Assembly: GCF_901709675.1 (NCBI RefSeq)
Contig: NC_051090.1
Coordinates: 10,921,342 to 10,985,341, forward strand
From: Syngnathus acus
Lineage: Eukaryota > Chordata > Actinopteri > Syngnathiformes > Syngnathidae
DNA length: 64,000 bases
Reading direction: 5' to 3'
Each line of letters starts with the position of its first letter. Within the stretch, counting starts at the first letter, position 1. Position numbers and translations under genes: made by a program. This document shows positions 1 through 13,300 of this stretch, piece by piece. The notes under the pieces were generated by a model that saw only the letters and a list, made by a program, of their open reading frames with translations, had not been told where the DNA came from and ran no database searches.

Positions 1-3000
1 CAGTTGGGCCAGCTTACTACAGAGCGACAAATAGATCAAACTAAGGAGCTACAACTGCTTTCCACAGATGAAAGTTTTGCGTTGCTAGCAAACAATCAAA
101 AACTCCTCCTGATTGAGTTGGGCGTTTTCTTTTGTTTTTGTTTACCTGGCAGTGAAGGTCTGCAGCTGGTTGTAAGAGAGATGAAGAACTCTGAGGTTGC
201 CATGTCCGCTCAGGAGAGGGACACACGTGTCTGTCAAGCAGTTGTTGGTGACATAGAGCTCCTCCAGGCTGCTCGACGTGTCCTCCGACGGGCTCGCGGC
301 AGGGAGGCTCTCCAGCTTATTGGCCGAGGCATTCAGATAGAGCAAGCTGAAAGCGTCAAACGTACAATCGGCATGATAAAGCAAATGAAAAGAAAGGCAA
401 GCGAGGCAGCCTGTAATCACTTCTGGGCTTTGATGAAGAGGTTGTTTGGAAGCTCCTTGAGACAATTGTGCTGCAGGTCCAAGATTTGGAGCTGGGAGGC
501 CTCCGGGCCCTCGCCCAGCTGGCTCAGAGCATTCCAGCCTGCTAGCACCTTTCGGAGGCCGCCGTTGGATAGCAAGCTAGGATGCACAAAAACAATCAAG
601 CTCACTCTCTTTGGAAACTGGAAGCTATATCTCACTCAGTCAAAAACAATTTTTGCATTTGGATCAGAGCGGTGCTAAATGTTCTTTGATCATGTGGCGA
701 CCCCTTCACGTGGCTGTCTCCCTCGGCTTGCTTCCCACTGTCACTTTACAAAGAATTTCACACTCGATTACACGTAATTGATTCCTTTTGCTTCGGCTAT
801 GCTGTTCAAGGCTTGGTAGCGTTTCATGAAAGTATTTGTGTGCGATGCTCACCGCACGGGCAGCTCGCTCACGGAATTGTGATTGATGTCCAAAAGTTCC
901 AGTTTATTGCTTTCGCATACCCAAACTGGGACAGCACTTAGCTTGTTCCTATGAGAAAACAGACAAGCGTCAACATTCAGCTAAAACCAAGAACATAGTC
1001 TCATGCTTTGTAGTGAGTCTCGGTACCAGGACAAATCCAGAAGAGTCAGATTCTCCGGGACAGGCCGCACATCCACTTCTTGCAGCTCTGTAATCATGAA
1101 GACAATATTGATGAATCAGCAACCTGAAACAAAGCGCGCTTTGCGGCCGCACCGTACCGTTGCGTGCGGCATGCAGGCTCTTGAGGGCGTGGCCGCTGAC
1201 TCGCAGGACGGCGAGTCGGTTTCTATCACAGTAGAGAAGCTCCAGTTTGCAGAGGGCGCTGACGTCCAGCTGCTGCAAGCCGGTGTCCCTGAGGTCCAGC
1301 TGCACGATGTGCTCCAGCTGCTTCGTGTCTCCCAGCGTCACACTTTCAAGCCGGTTCAGCCTGTAGTAGCAGAAAATCACCTTGGAGTGGATTATGCGAG
1401 CTTAAAGTAGACGGACGGCGCCAAGGAGTGATTTGGACAGATTTCTATTTTTAGTCGCTACGGTATAAAGTAGCATCCGAAGCCTACCGCATACTTCAAA
1501 TTTTGGTCTCCTGAAAGTTTTAACGTTTACCTGAGATCTATGTGGCGGCGAGCGCACAACGGCTGCGGTCCGGCCATGTGCAGGACCGAGATTCGGTTTC
1601 CTGCCAGGCACAGTTTCTCCATGTCTTTGATCTTCTTCAGGACAGGAGGGATGCAGGTGAACCAGTTGAAAGACAAGCCAAGGTAGACCAACGCCTCCAA
1701 GGTGCCCAGCTCAGCGGGCAGTGCAGTCAGGCAGTTGGCGTCCAGAAGAAGCGTCTGCAGGCTGCCAACATTGCTTTTGGGTTAATTGACAAAAATGCAA
1801 CGTTGCTTTTCCCGCCTCATTTTCTCTCGAAACATGCTACGGTCAACTCTGAGAAAGATAACTGAAAAATTATCTTCTGACATTGCTACAAGAAAAGGCA
1901 ACCGTGGCCCAGAACACAGCCACAATCAACGATGCTCTGAGAAGCAAATCTTTCGGCTGACCCTTTTTAATCATAATAACTAGCAGTGAGAAAATAAAGC
2001 TTCAAAATGACTTCATGAATCAGTTTTTTTTATTTTTTATTTTTTATTTTTTTTATTGCTTTCAGTCTGGTCAACTTACTTTTGCATGATTCCAACTTCC
2101 ACAGGAAGGGTTGAAATGTAATTTCCCGACAAGTTGAGCTCAGTCAGTGACGTGAGGTCACATACGGCCAGTGGGAACTCTGACATTGCGTTATTGGACA
2201 AACTCAGGGTTCTCAGTTTACAGAACCTGCAAGAGCCGCAGCGCTACAATCAATAATCTCATGACGTGTTGCGTGTTACTTTAGGACAAGCAATCTGGAC
2301 ATTTGACATGCCGTCAAGGTGCTGCAAACTCACCTGGTAAGTGCTGAAAGCCCTTTGTTCATGGACAGGAAGTTGTTTTTGAGATAGAGATGTGTTAGGT
2401 CCTGACTGTGAAACAGCTGAGTGGGCAACTCCTCCAGACTGCAGCATGACAGGTCAACAGAGTTCACCCGCTGGGACGCAATCTGACTTGGCCAAGGACG
2501 GACACAACGAGCAGGGTCAATTGTCTACGATCGTTTTCAAAGGACGCTGGTTTGAAAGGAGAAAACATTTGAGAAGGTCAAGCCTCACCTTGGAAGCGGT
2601 TCTGTGCCAGCAGAGGTGCTCGGTGTAGGACTCATAGCTGATATAGTAGGTCTGGCTCTGGGGGCCCGCTGAGCTTAGCGCCAAGCAGTGGCTGTGCCTC
2701 TTCACCTCCTCCACCTGCAATCAGGAACATTTTCAAATTGCATCTCTATACAAGCTTCCCAAGCGGAAGCAAAATAAAAAAAATAAAAAGATGCAAACGC
2801 TTTTTTAAGCGCGTCACAGACGACAATACGGATTGCATACCTTGCCTCCAATGAGAGGCAGCACGTGGATCTTGCCCGTGTGGGCGTGCTTGACGGACGA
2901 CACGAGAAGGCAGGTTCCGCTTAGCGTGACCTGCCGTTTGGACCAGCGGTTGACAGGCAGCACCGGCTTCCCTTTGCGCACATTGAATACCCCGGAAAGC

Positions 3001-4863
3001 TGCACACGCTCCGAACCGCCCGCGCTCCGAGGCTTTCCTGTAGAGGGACCAGGGCTCATTACTAGAAATCCCAGATCCCACTTTTTCCCCCTAAACCAAA
3101 TTTATGTTGGAGTACTCGTTGAATCGTAGCACTGACAAAAACATTTCGGGAGGACAGAGTATCCAAGTATGCCTCGACCTTTGTGTCGACAATAAAAATT
3201 AAATCAAATGAAAGACAAATTAAAAGAGACAACAAAGCAAAACATCGACTCATTTTTCACAGTACTCACCAAAGTAGAAGCGAATGAGGCTGCCAATGCC
3301 CGCATTCATTCCCTCCTCCTGGACCCTCCACGGGTCTTCAAAGCCCAGGTTGCTCAGGTATTCATTCAATATTTGTAGTGGTCTCTCGTCGTCGTGCAGA
3401 CGTCGCACAACGCCGCCATGCAGCTGGACAAAGAGCGCTGGAGTCGGACTGCTATTGATCTGCTCGGGCCGCAGTCTGCTCCCCGCATCGATCTCCGGGT
3501 CGAGTCGCACCGACGCTCGCTCACTTGTCTGAGAGCTGCTGGAGCATTTGGAGGTGGCCTTTGACAGTTGAGGTGAATTCTTGCCGTCGCCGGCGGCAGC
3601 CTCGCTGGCGTCTCCCAGCGAGCCGATCGGTCGCTTTGGAGCATTTGAGAGGTATGCGGTTGAAGGTGGGTCTGCGGGAGAATCACCAGCTGAGCGTGTC
3701 GGAGAAGAAGTGAGCTCCAGCTCATCGGACGAGCTCTCAAACGGATCGGGTCCCTCTGTGGCACTGTCACAGTTTGGGCTCAATACCGGCGAGTCTATAG
3801 GCAAACCTGCGACTTCACTGAGGGAGTCCTGCTGCGGCGTGCTTTTGGGTCCTCCCAGGCTGATGTCCTCACAAGTACTGGTCTCCAAATCTGATCCAGA
3901 GTACGCGCCACAACAATCGCTTGCACTAAAGTTGACTTCCAAGCCAATGTCGTTCAGGCAAAGCTCTGATGAAGAGTTAGTTGCAATTGAATCATCTAAG
4001 AAGAGATCAGACTCAAAACATGGTTTCGCCTGGCTGTTAAATAGCAGAGCCTCATTTGCTTTTGTCTTCACGTCTGTGGGATCTGATCCAGCACTACGCG
4101 TGTCATCAGTCTGTCCATGAATATCTTTCTCAGTTGTTGTCTGGCAAGTGACTCTTAAGACACCCTCACTCTTATTTGCTTCCAGCTTGCTGACCACCTC
4201 TGCGGCCAGAGTGTCTACTGTGCACAGCACTGGCCTTGGGTAGGTGGGCAAGAGCCAGTCGTGGACGTGAATGCAACCCCTTCTCAGGTCCGATCGCACC
4301 CATCCCTTGTCGGAGGCCAGGAGCTGCTTGGATTGCTTCTGCCTGAGGAAGGTTTTCCGATCCAGACTCAGGGTGCTCAGCGGAGAGGCTGAAGGGGCGA
4401 CGCCGGACGCCTCGGCGGAAGACGCGCTGGGAGAGGAGCTGCTGGTCGGCGGGCAGCCCAGCGACAGATTCCGCTTGTGCCGCTGCCGTCTCTTGCTCAG
4501 CAACGAGTTGCTCGAAGTGCCGCTGTTGGCCGATGTAAGGCTGTAAATGTTGCCAGTCTTCGCCGAGGGCATGTTGATGTTCTTGACCGCGCCGCCAATA
4601 GCGTTAGCAACTTGGTTTTGGTAGATCCCATTCCTGATGGCAATCTGCAGAAGGGAGGTGGCCGCCAGTCCCTTCCCTGTCAAGAGTTTTGCCTCGGCGC
4701 CACCAGTCGCCTCGTCTTCCCCGATGGATGGTCGCTTGGCAGCAGATAGCGCCATAAATCCGCTCGATTTGGCGTGAGCGCCGTCATGATTACACTCTGG
4801 CGTCCACTGTGGTGTTGGCGAAGTCGAAAGAGCGCCACACTCGTGTTCCTTCACGCGTTCCAT
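1..4863 (-). CDS. phlpp1: PH domain and leucine-rich repeat protein phosphatase 1, 5' part (partial at left edge)
   Basis: PHLPP1 dephosphorylates the hydrophobic motif of AKT and PKC at membranes. Twelve exons read on the minus strand: 4863-3270, 3037-2841, 2714-2589, 2482-2334, 2226-2080, 1773-1531, 1360-1158, 1087-1027, 948-853, 576-421, 346-146, 16-1. All have GT/AG borders and matching phases, giving about 1063 residues. Exon 1 holds a long Ser-rich N-terminus with the PHLPP1-type block [12 protein letters not shown] and [10 protein letters not shown], then the Ras-association-like fold ([19 protein letters not shown]). Exons 2-3 encode the PH domain ([25 protein letters not shown]). Exons 4-12 encode leucine-rich repeats ([27 protein letters not shown]). 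The remaining LRRs, the PP2C-type domain and the PDZ-binding tail lie beyond the window. The long N-terminus and LRR wording fit PHLPP1 better than PHLPP2. The start is the first ATG of the exon 1 reading frame. The gene lies head-to-head with tns3. Confidence 0.94.
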
Positions 4864-5290
4864 CCCCGTGAGGCGCAGTTAGCGACAGCTTGCAGGTGGA
4901 GGGAGGCTAGCCTTGGCTAGCGTCGAGCTCTCCCCGTTAGCCTAGCCTAGCCCGGGTGCTGCGTGTTCTGCCAAATACCTCGTTGGGCCACATCATCCCA
5001 TCGTTGCAAGCGACCGTGAGGTAAGCGGCGCGTTGAAGATTTCCGAATGCGGTCCTAGTTTGTTGCCATGGAAGCCAGCACAAGAAGGCGAGTCAGGCTG
5101 TCCTGCTTGCAGACGGATGAGTGACGGGCGGCACGGCAGGGCAGGGCGGGTCCCAGTGAATAGAAAGTATGGGCAGGGCGGGTCCCAGTGAATAGAAAGT
5201 ATGGTGCATTCAGGGTCGCGCCGACGCTCGGAAATTTGCCCATGTGGGGAAAACAGTGACGTAGCACAGCAGGAAAAAAGAAAAGAAGAA
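4864..5290 (-). promoter_or_regulatory. phlpp1 5' flank with GC boxes in a 32-bp tandem duplication
   Basis: This GC-rich stretch directly upstream of the phlpp1 start contains a perfect head-to-tail duplication of a 32-bp unit (5141-5172 and 5173-5204). Each copy carries GGGCGGG, an Sp1-type GC box. It is probably the 5'UTR and core promoter of phlpp1. No TATA box is evident, as is usual for such genes. The transcription start cannot be fixed from sequence alone. Confidence 0.5.
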
Positions 5291-6359
5291 AGAAAAATCA
5301 ATCTTTACTTATTATTATTAACATTACAAAGATTTTTTTGATAGTCACACCAACAACAAACATCAAAACTAGAAACATCAATGAAGTACATCAAGCATTG
5401 CTCAAGTTTGACAAATCCCCAGGTGGGGCCACTGTTGCGCTACAATCTTGCAATGTGGCGTCTCTCATCAGAAAGTAAGTTCGATTTCAACTTGACAGGA
5501 CTTTAGATTGTAGTTGCAGTGTGGTTAAAATGAGAAACTGTGCACACTTTCAGTGTGTCTGCCTCAAGCTGTTCAAAATAGTCATTTTTATTTCAACGGG
5601 GATATACACCTGCTATTATTTGGTCTTTATATTTGACATCTGCAGTGAAGATCAAAGCATTCGTGAGCAAAACTTGTGTGGTCCAAGACTGGACTAGTGT
5701 GGCAAACTGCAGCAGAGGCCTGTTCAAGAATGTTGTTTTCGACCACAGGTGGTTCTACTTTACCCCCTCAGCCCACTGTGAGCCCGCCTCGTCTCGTTTC
5801 TATCTCCTCATCTACACTGCACACTCGAACACTGGCTTCTTCTGCGTTTATCAGGCTCTTCTCGTGCCTTTCAGGTTCAAGTTGCAGGTTGCAATTTGTC
5901 CGCCCCCCCTTCAGTACACAAGCCACTTGAGAGACCGCCCCCATGTTTACATTCCCTTCTCCATATTTGAGCAGCTCAAGGCCTTTACACAGCATGCTGT
6001 TTTCTCATTGGTGACCTCATCTGTGCAATATAATGTTTTTTTTTTTTACCTGGTTGAATATGTGATGTTGATTGAACACTGGGTAGATGGTCACCCTTTA
6101 ACCTCACTCTGGCCCTGAGACACCAAAAAGTATGAGCGCATAGTTACACATTGCAGATACCTGTGTCAACTGGGGCAGGATGCGGGGGAGGGGGGGGGAC
6201 TCGCTGAGCTGGCCCTTTTCAAAACGGCGGGGCCAGTGAAGGCGGAGATTCGTGGGGACGGACGGAGGAAGCAAGGAGGACGCGTAGTAAGGACATGGGT
6301 GGTGGAGAGACAGGCAGGAGGGGCTGGGGGTGGGCTGCCAGCACCTTAACAGTTACTTA

Positions 6360-6607
6360 TCTGCTTGTTTTTCTGTGCTGACTGCCTGCCAGTCAGAACG
6401 GACGATACACGAGGAGGAGGAAGGAAGGAAGGAGAGGAGAGGGCACGCCGTCTGAAGCTTTGCATCTCCTTTGCAGTCTGCTTTTACTTCAGGTCCTTGC
6501 AAGTCCTCCGGCTTGTCCTCATCGGCTTCCAGCTCGTCAAGTTTGACATCAAGCAGTCCTTCAATAGTTCTGCTCAGTCTGTCGTGAGAGTGCCGTCTCA
6601 ACCGCAG
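6360..6607 (+). other. Possible non-coding first exon of tns3
   Basis: A stretch downstream of a G-rich, promoter-like tract ends in CCGCAG followed by gtacac, a usable splice donor. It could splice to the acceptor ending TTCCCAG at 7178 or the one ending CCTTCAG at 7305, both ahead of the tns3 start. There is no conserved peptide. This is an inference from splice-site context only. Confidence 0.2.
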
Positions 6608-7063
6608 GTACACTCGTCTGCTATTCTTCGTGTTGATTGTATTTTGTTATCAGATGAATTCTACCAATTGACCAATGTTGAAAATCAACTTTTCAACGTG
6701 CTGTGTTATCTGTACGTGAGCGCTTGGACAGCAAGTGGAGGAGATCTTTGACACCATCTGTGAGATCTTACCATGCGTGTCTGGAATTTATTGCCTGTCT
6801 GCATTTAAGAGCCTGCACTCACCATATGTATTATTACAAGAGGTACATGATGAACTTTAAGCCCCAAAAGATTGATCACAAAACGACGTGTGGTATTCCA
6901 GCCTGCTTGCATCCCCCCAAAAAAGTGTTTTGATGGTGTGAGTCTGTTCAAGTTTGACAGTAACAGTAAATGTCGAGTGCGCGAATCATCAACAATCAGC
7001 TTGATCTGACCTCGGGCAGATTTTGTGACAGACATGTTATTTGCGTGAAACACATGCACCATG

Positions 7064-7068
<5 letters not shown>

Positions 7069-7094
<26 letters not shown>

Positions 7095-7122
7095 CCACAC
7101 ACCCACACACACACACCCACAC
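7069..7122. repeat. CA microsatellite
   Basis: A run of CA with a few CCA interruptions, upstream of the first tns3 coding exon. Confidence 0.9.
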
Positions 7123-7329
7123 AAAATGTTTGTCTGTCTTTGAAGCCTGCAATGAAAGCAACATTTGTGTCTTCCCAGCTCGACTCCTACGGCTCGTGCC
7201 CAACAATGACACTCGTTTAGCGGGGCGAGGTCGAGGAGTTATGACCAACAATCTTCACTCTTCTCGCTACGGTGGCCAAATGGCAACTGCCAGCATTTCC
7301 TTCAGGTCTTTGTGAAGCTTCTAGTGGTC

Positions 7330-10300
7330 ATGACTGAGCTGGCCGCATGCAAAAGGGGGATGTCGGAAGACGAGTCTTGCTTGGGACAAGCTGTGAATGG
7401 AGAGTCCTCATCCAGTGACAGGGAGACGGATATATTGGAAGATGAGAATGACCAAGCAGCTCCTTCATGCAATATTTGCTCCCTTTCTACGGAGAAGCTG
7501 CCAGAAGAACCCAAATCAGCCCCTGCCGACTTCACTAACAGCTGCATTCAACAGGAACTAGAATCCAAAAGCCAGTTCGTGTCAAATGGAGAGTTCAGCG
7601 CAGAGCGAGAGTGGACTGAGAAGCCGTCCGCATCGCTGGCTCCTCAGGTATCGAGCATAGGGCCCAACAGCGAGGATGCCAAAGCTTGCAGTCTTACACA
7701 AAACACGGACACAGAGGCGTCGTCTTCCCAAGAAGCGGACTTTGCTTCGTTGTCTTTAGACATCGATGACTCGATCGAGCAGTTGAACCAACTGATCCTG
7801 GATTTGGACCCCACATTCATCCCCGTGCCGACCAGCAGCACCCGCCTGTCACGATCCACCTCCGTCCAAAGCAGCGGCCTCAGTCAGAAAGGAGACGGCC
7901 ATCTAACTGGTAAGACATCGCGTACTTTGGGTCTGCTTTGACCTACACCCAAACATCACAATCTGAAGTCGATGCAGCGCTTTGCTGAGGAGCTTTCCTT
8001 TCGCTTGAACGCTCTTTGTCCAGCAGATGTTCCACCATCTGTTTGTGCGGAGATGCCTTCTTTTGTCCTCTGAGTATCTTGATTTTGTTGCACGATTCCA
8101 TTTCAGAGCCTTATCTGACTGACTGCCCTTTATGTGCCTCCCACATGGCCGTTCTTTACCTTTGGCTTGATCTTGTTGCTCTTTTGCAGGCTGGCAGCAG
8201 CAGAAGCAGATCAGTGATGTGACTGACTACTCCAGTTTTTGGATGTGCAACGCGGATTTTCCTGGTACTGGGGAAGAACCTCAAAGATTGGGGGCCGACC
8301 TGCTTGGCACTCCCTTCCATTTGTCATCACAGGTAAGCAGCTTGGAAGAATCCAGTACTGCATTTTTTCAGAGATGACTATCCAAAACCACGAACAAACA
8401 AACAAACAGTAGAATATGAAACAAGTAGAAGATAAATCTCATGGTGCTCATTTTTATCGGTCTCTCATTTTGTCTGGGTTGACATTATACGCTTCTGTTG
8501 GCATGAATAGCCTGCTTGTTTACACTCAAACAGTCTGTACTCACAAACACACTCACACACACACACACGCACGCACACACGCACGCACACACGCACGCAC
8601 ACACTCACTCACACACACACTTACACGCACACACGCGCATCACAAGACTGAAATCTGCTGATGTGTGTGGATTTATTACCCCATAAGACTATGTGGAGAA
8701 ACAAAATTTGATCCTGGCTTGTCTTTCTGCCTCCTTCTCGTATCTGAAGTTTTACTGTGTCGACCGCAGCGGGCAAAGCCATCGCTTTGAATCGGTGCCA
8801 GCAACTCCGGCCTTTCCGCTGTCTCCTCCGACGCCTTACGGTAAGAAATCATGTCAATGCGTGGGCGGCTGTTGCTGTCTTCGGGAATCTTATCAGCGTC
8901 CCATTTCTTTTTCCCAGTTGAACACATGTCAGAGTTTCCTCATATCAAGACCGGCGGCCGATGGGGCCAATCCAGCTGGACACAAGGTAAACTTTCTCAG
9001 GAGCATTTTTGCGTATGCACCAGTGCAAGCATGGAGACAAGATTTTCTGCTTGACTGCTCAGGAAGTTTGGACTCAAACACACGCTCATGGCTGCCAGAC
9101 AGGGTTCAGGAGATGCCTGGAATGTTGACTTGGCATAACACACACACACACACACACACCTGGCAAGGCCGCTGCTGCTGTTGGTGGACAATGCAAACAT
9201 GACTGTTTTGGGTGAAAGGCAGGCAACGCTCTGGCTTCACTATTGTCTTACTTGAATGGAGTAAAGCAAAATCACGTCTGAACATGCCTTCAGCTCACTT
9301 GGGACATGATGGTGAAGCGTGTGCCGTAATTCATAATCCTTGCGGTATTTTGATGAATCGTGCTAAAGGCAGAACAGCTGATGCTGGATGTCTATAAATA
9401 GTTTGGGCTGATAAAGGAAGAGCACTGCTGACAGGATGTGCAGGCACATCCTGTTCTGGGAGGGGACGTTGGAGAGGGTCTTTTGTTGCCGCCACATCCG
9501 GAGAGACCGGCGGCTAAATTTGCATTTATGTCACAAATCGACTCGAGAACATTCAATGACCAAACCGATTTGAAAGATCGATATGAGGATGGTCGGCTAG
9601 GTTGTCGAGCGAGTCCGACATTTCTTGTCACCCATAGCTGTTTACTAATGACTCAATGTGACGTTTGTGATGGTATGCAGCTCGCTAGCTAAAGGTTGCC
9701 CGTGTTTATCGTGCACAGAGGCGGGAGTCCATGTTGGAATTCATCCGTCCAGAAAAAGTGACACTGGATTCAGATAGTAGACAATTGCTTCCTGTTTACC
9801 ACTTTAGAGCCAGATGACTGCCTGGGAAAGAATTTGACCCTTCGGGACACTTCCGCTCCCGGTTCAATTATTTTCATGTCGTGTTTACGTCTGATTACGT
9901 TCATGGCAAATGACCTGACGGCAATGTCAGAAGCCCTGACTGGGCTCCAGCAAAGTGCCACTCGCTCTGCTGTCACGGGGACAAGCTCATTCACTTTCAA
10001 CATACTCCACCTATGCTATAAATGCCGATAAAGTTCCGCCTTAAGATGATTGGTTGTAATTTGCCTAACCATGCAAATGGCATTTCTGGAAGTGGATTGT
10101 AGGAATATAAACAGTATCCGTCCGAGTTTAACACGAGCAGATACTATACAAACACTTGACTGTTTGAACCCTGAGCGGTCAAAGGTCAGCAGAAAAGAAA
10201 GTCAAGACGCTCGCTACGACTGCATTCACTTCTTGAGATGTTGGACTTGTTGGGATTGACGATGTATTTCTTTCTTTGAGCCGGACACATGGACTGTGCT

Positions 10301-13300
10301 CCATTCCAGTTCATTCCAGTTTATTTCCTTTGTGAGCACAAGGCGCACGTGTTCATGAATGCAACACAGTCCTGCCACCGGCATTGTAGGCAAATTTATG
10401 ATGCGCTCAGATTGAACGCACAGCAGCAGACGTACTTGCTTGGGCTCTGCGGGCTTTTGTCTCCATGTCTCCGTGTTTGTAGTGAGCAGAAGGCGGGAGC
10501 GGACACGCATGCCCCGACAGAGAGGAACCCCCCCCCCCCACCACCATCACCACCAGTTCAGCAGCACGGTTGCCCCCTTTTGTCTCCATTGCCCATAAAA
10601 GGCCACATGTCACCTTTGACCCCTGCAATTCATTCTGATTGGGGGAAAGTTCTCCCAGTGCCCAAGAAAGAACAATGCTGAGTGGTCAGTCAGAGGAAGA
10701 GGGTGGAGGGGAGGTGGGTTCTCACTCTCCTCCTCCCCTTGCTTCTGTCCCTTCCTCCCTGGAAACCCACGAGTCGAGCCGTGTCACAACAAGCAGGAAC
10801 AAACAGAGTGCTTCTTTTTCCATCTGGAATTGGCCATGGCCACGCTCCGCTCCAGAGCTTGAGCCCAACGGGGACCGCTTCCACGGGCTCAAGAAAGTCC
10901 GCTTGTAGGGAGTCTTTCGTTCAGCCTGCAACTGGAAGCCAGACAGAGAGAAAGAGGCCAACAGGAAAGCTGCCTCGTGTCGCACATCATGAGCGCATCT
11001 CTTGGTATGTACAGCATGCGCTCCCGTGTCAGACATTACATTCCTGGTCCTCTTCAAATTCTTCTCTCTCTCGCTCTCTCGAGGTAGGGAGGGAGGCATC
11101 TTGATTTTCACTTTTAATCTCCTCCTTTGTGTAACTTTCTTTTACATGTTCACCAGATGACAGAAGAAGCATTTACATATATCATCTGCGCTCCCCCCAG
11201 TTCTTGCCCAAAGACGCTCAGCTCCAAAACGCCCACCCAGATGATGTTTGATTCGATCTAGGACACATCGTATACGTATTGATGACTTTACCATCATGAG
11301 ATTGATTTTATTATGTGGTGTTGAAATCTGCCTAAGTCCCATCCTTATTTGGAAAGATTCTACTTTTCTTTGCTCAAACAGTTGGAAGAAAGAGAAAAGC
11401 CGCAATTGTAAGGCCCCATTCTCCGTGATGACCTAACCAGATGGGCAAAGACTGAGGAATTTTGAATCGTCTCAAAAACGTCTGGAACCTTTTTTTCTCT
11501 GTCTAATATATTGACCGTTCTCATGACTCCAACTCGAAGTCTTTCAACTTCAACATGAATACAAGCATGACATTGCACAAGACTAAACCCATCTCTTGGT
11601 ATTTGTATTATGATTGATGGAATGGATCTTCCACTATAGTTTCAGCAAGACACAAATTCATGGCGTGATGTTCTTTCATTTGCAGTAACTTTTTTCTGTT
11701 GACGTTGCGTCCCGTTGGCCATGTCTCTTCTGCGGGCTCATCAACTGGCTGCAACTTTGCCTCCTGAAAGCCGTTTGTCCAAAGATCAAGGCGGCAGAGC
11801 ACAATGTGATTTACAGCCGCCATTTGGAGGAGTAGCGCTTTATGCTTTGGATCTTTCTTGGCCGAGTTGCTTCCATGGACTGTTTGTATGCTTTTCTGGG
11901 CATGTCTCTGAGGCAAGGTTTGGGACAGAAGCTGATGAAAATGGCTCCTTCTTGAGTATCACATCACAGATGCTCTCCAAGAGGAATCCCTTCAAGACAC
12001 ATGTGAGATGATGGAATGGACTCAAGGCGTCGTATCGCCGCTTGGTAACGCTCACGTCTGTTGAAACAAGGCCGCTTTCTAAAGCAAATTCCTCCAACAC
12101 GAATTCCTCGAATCCAAAGAGTGGTGGGGGTACAAGGGGTGGGCGGGGTGTGTGAGTAGGGAGGGGGGCATGGTAGTGTGTCTGAACAAGGAGCCCTTTG
12201 ACTCTCTTTGCCGTGACTCATGCTACCCGGGGCCTGCTTGTGGCCTAAGGACGGCTGTGTTCTTGTTTTCTGCATGATACGGATTGTTTGAATGTCAACA
12301 TGTCATCGTGGCATGTTTGAGCCTTCCGCAGCTCTTGTGTTCTGTCAAAATGGACCGTACGTTGCAATGGAACCTGCGTGTGACATCTATTTTGAGCTTA
12401 ACATTTGTTCAATCTTCAATTCATTTTTCAAGAGCAACGAAAACATTTTCTTTGGCCCACTTCAAAGTTCAGTCTCAAAAAAGAAAATTTCTCCTTGTAA
12501 CATTTGAGATCCTTTGCAGTTCTACAGTACTGGTGGCCAGTCAGCATTTTAGCATCAGAACTGAAATGCTAAAAAATGCTATCTTTTTTTTTGTAATAGA
12601 TTCCCGAAGTTTCTTGGACAGCGTAAACCATGGCGGCAGCTCTCTTGACGGAGATTTGTTCACGTCCGACGTGTCGGTGAGCTCGGCTTCTTGTCCGCGG
12701 ATATTTGGTTCCACATCTTCTGTGTCATCAAGCGGCCCCCTCCCGCATTTAGACAGGTATACATTTAGCTGTCGTTATATTTTCAATCACAAGAACTTGT
12801 AGGATCTTGCTCCAATGCTGAAGCTAATCCCAAATGTCCCAAATGTTCATCAGCTGCTCGCCGCCTCCCGCCTGGCACCAGCAAACGCCGACCTCCTCAC
12901 AAGTCTCAACTCCCATCAAGCGCAGCACACCCAATGCCCTCGCTTCACCTCGGGCGGACTCGTCCTCCTTAAATGGCGATCTGGAGCACAGCCTGCTGCA
13001 GGCCGTGGAGGACCTGGGGGTCGGTGGGGATGGGGAGCTCCCCCCGCTGTTGCCGGAAAAGAGGAGAGCAGCGGAAGGTGGCGACCTTGGCTCCCGCTTG
13101 CCTTCTCTCACCGGCTTTTCCAGTCCTCACAGTGAAGGCAGTCTCAGCCTTTCTTTCTCCTCACTGACCCCTGACCCCTTCAAAAATTTAAGCCGGACCT
13201 CGTCACCCGGAGCAGGTACAAATCTATAAGAGGGCAGCTCCTGTATACTGGGGCATGGTGATTGTTAACTTGAGCATGTTGCAGTTTTTCTTGCAGTTGA

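Larger units (their letters stand above)
5291..7178. other. Intergenic gap between phlpp1 and tns3
   Basis: No convincing coding exon is seen. 6180-6350 is a G-rich run with a purine-rich follow-up. 7069-7122 is a CA microsatellite. No PTP or C2 exon of a tensin can be recognised, although full-length tensin genes carry these upstream of the region found here. Confidence 0.6.

Noticed and set aside
5633-6118. 161-residue open frame between phlpp1 and tns3
   Set aside because: No recognisable domain, and no match to the PTP or C2 domains of tensin, which were looked for here.
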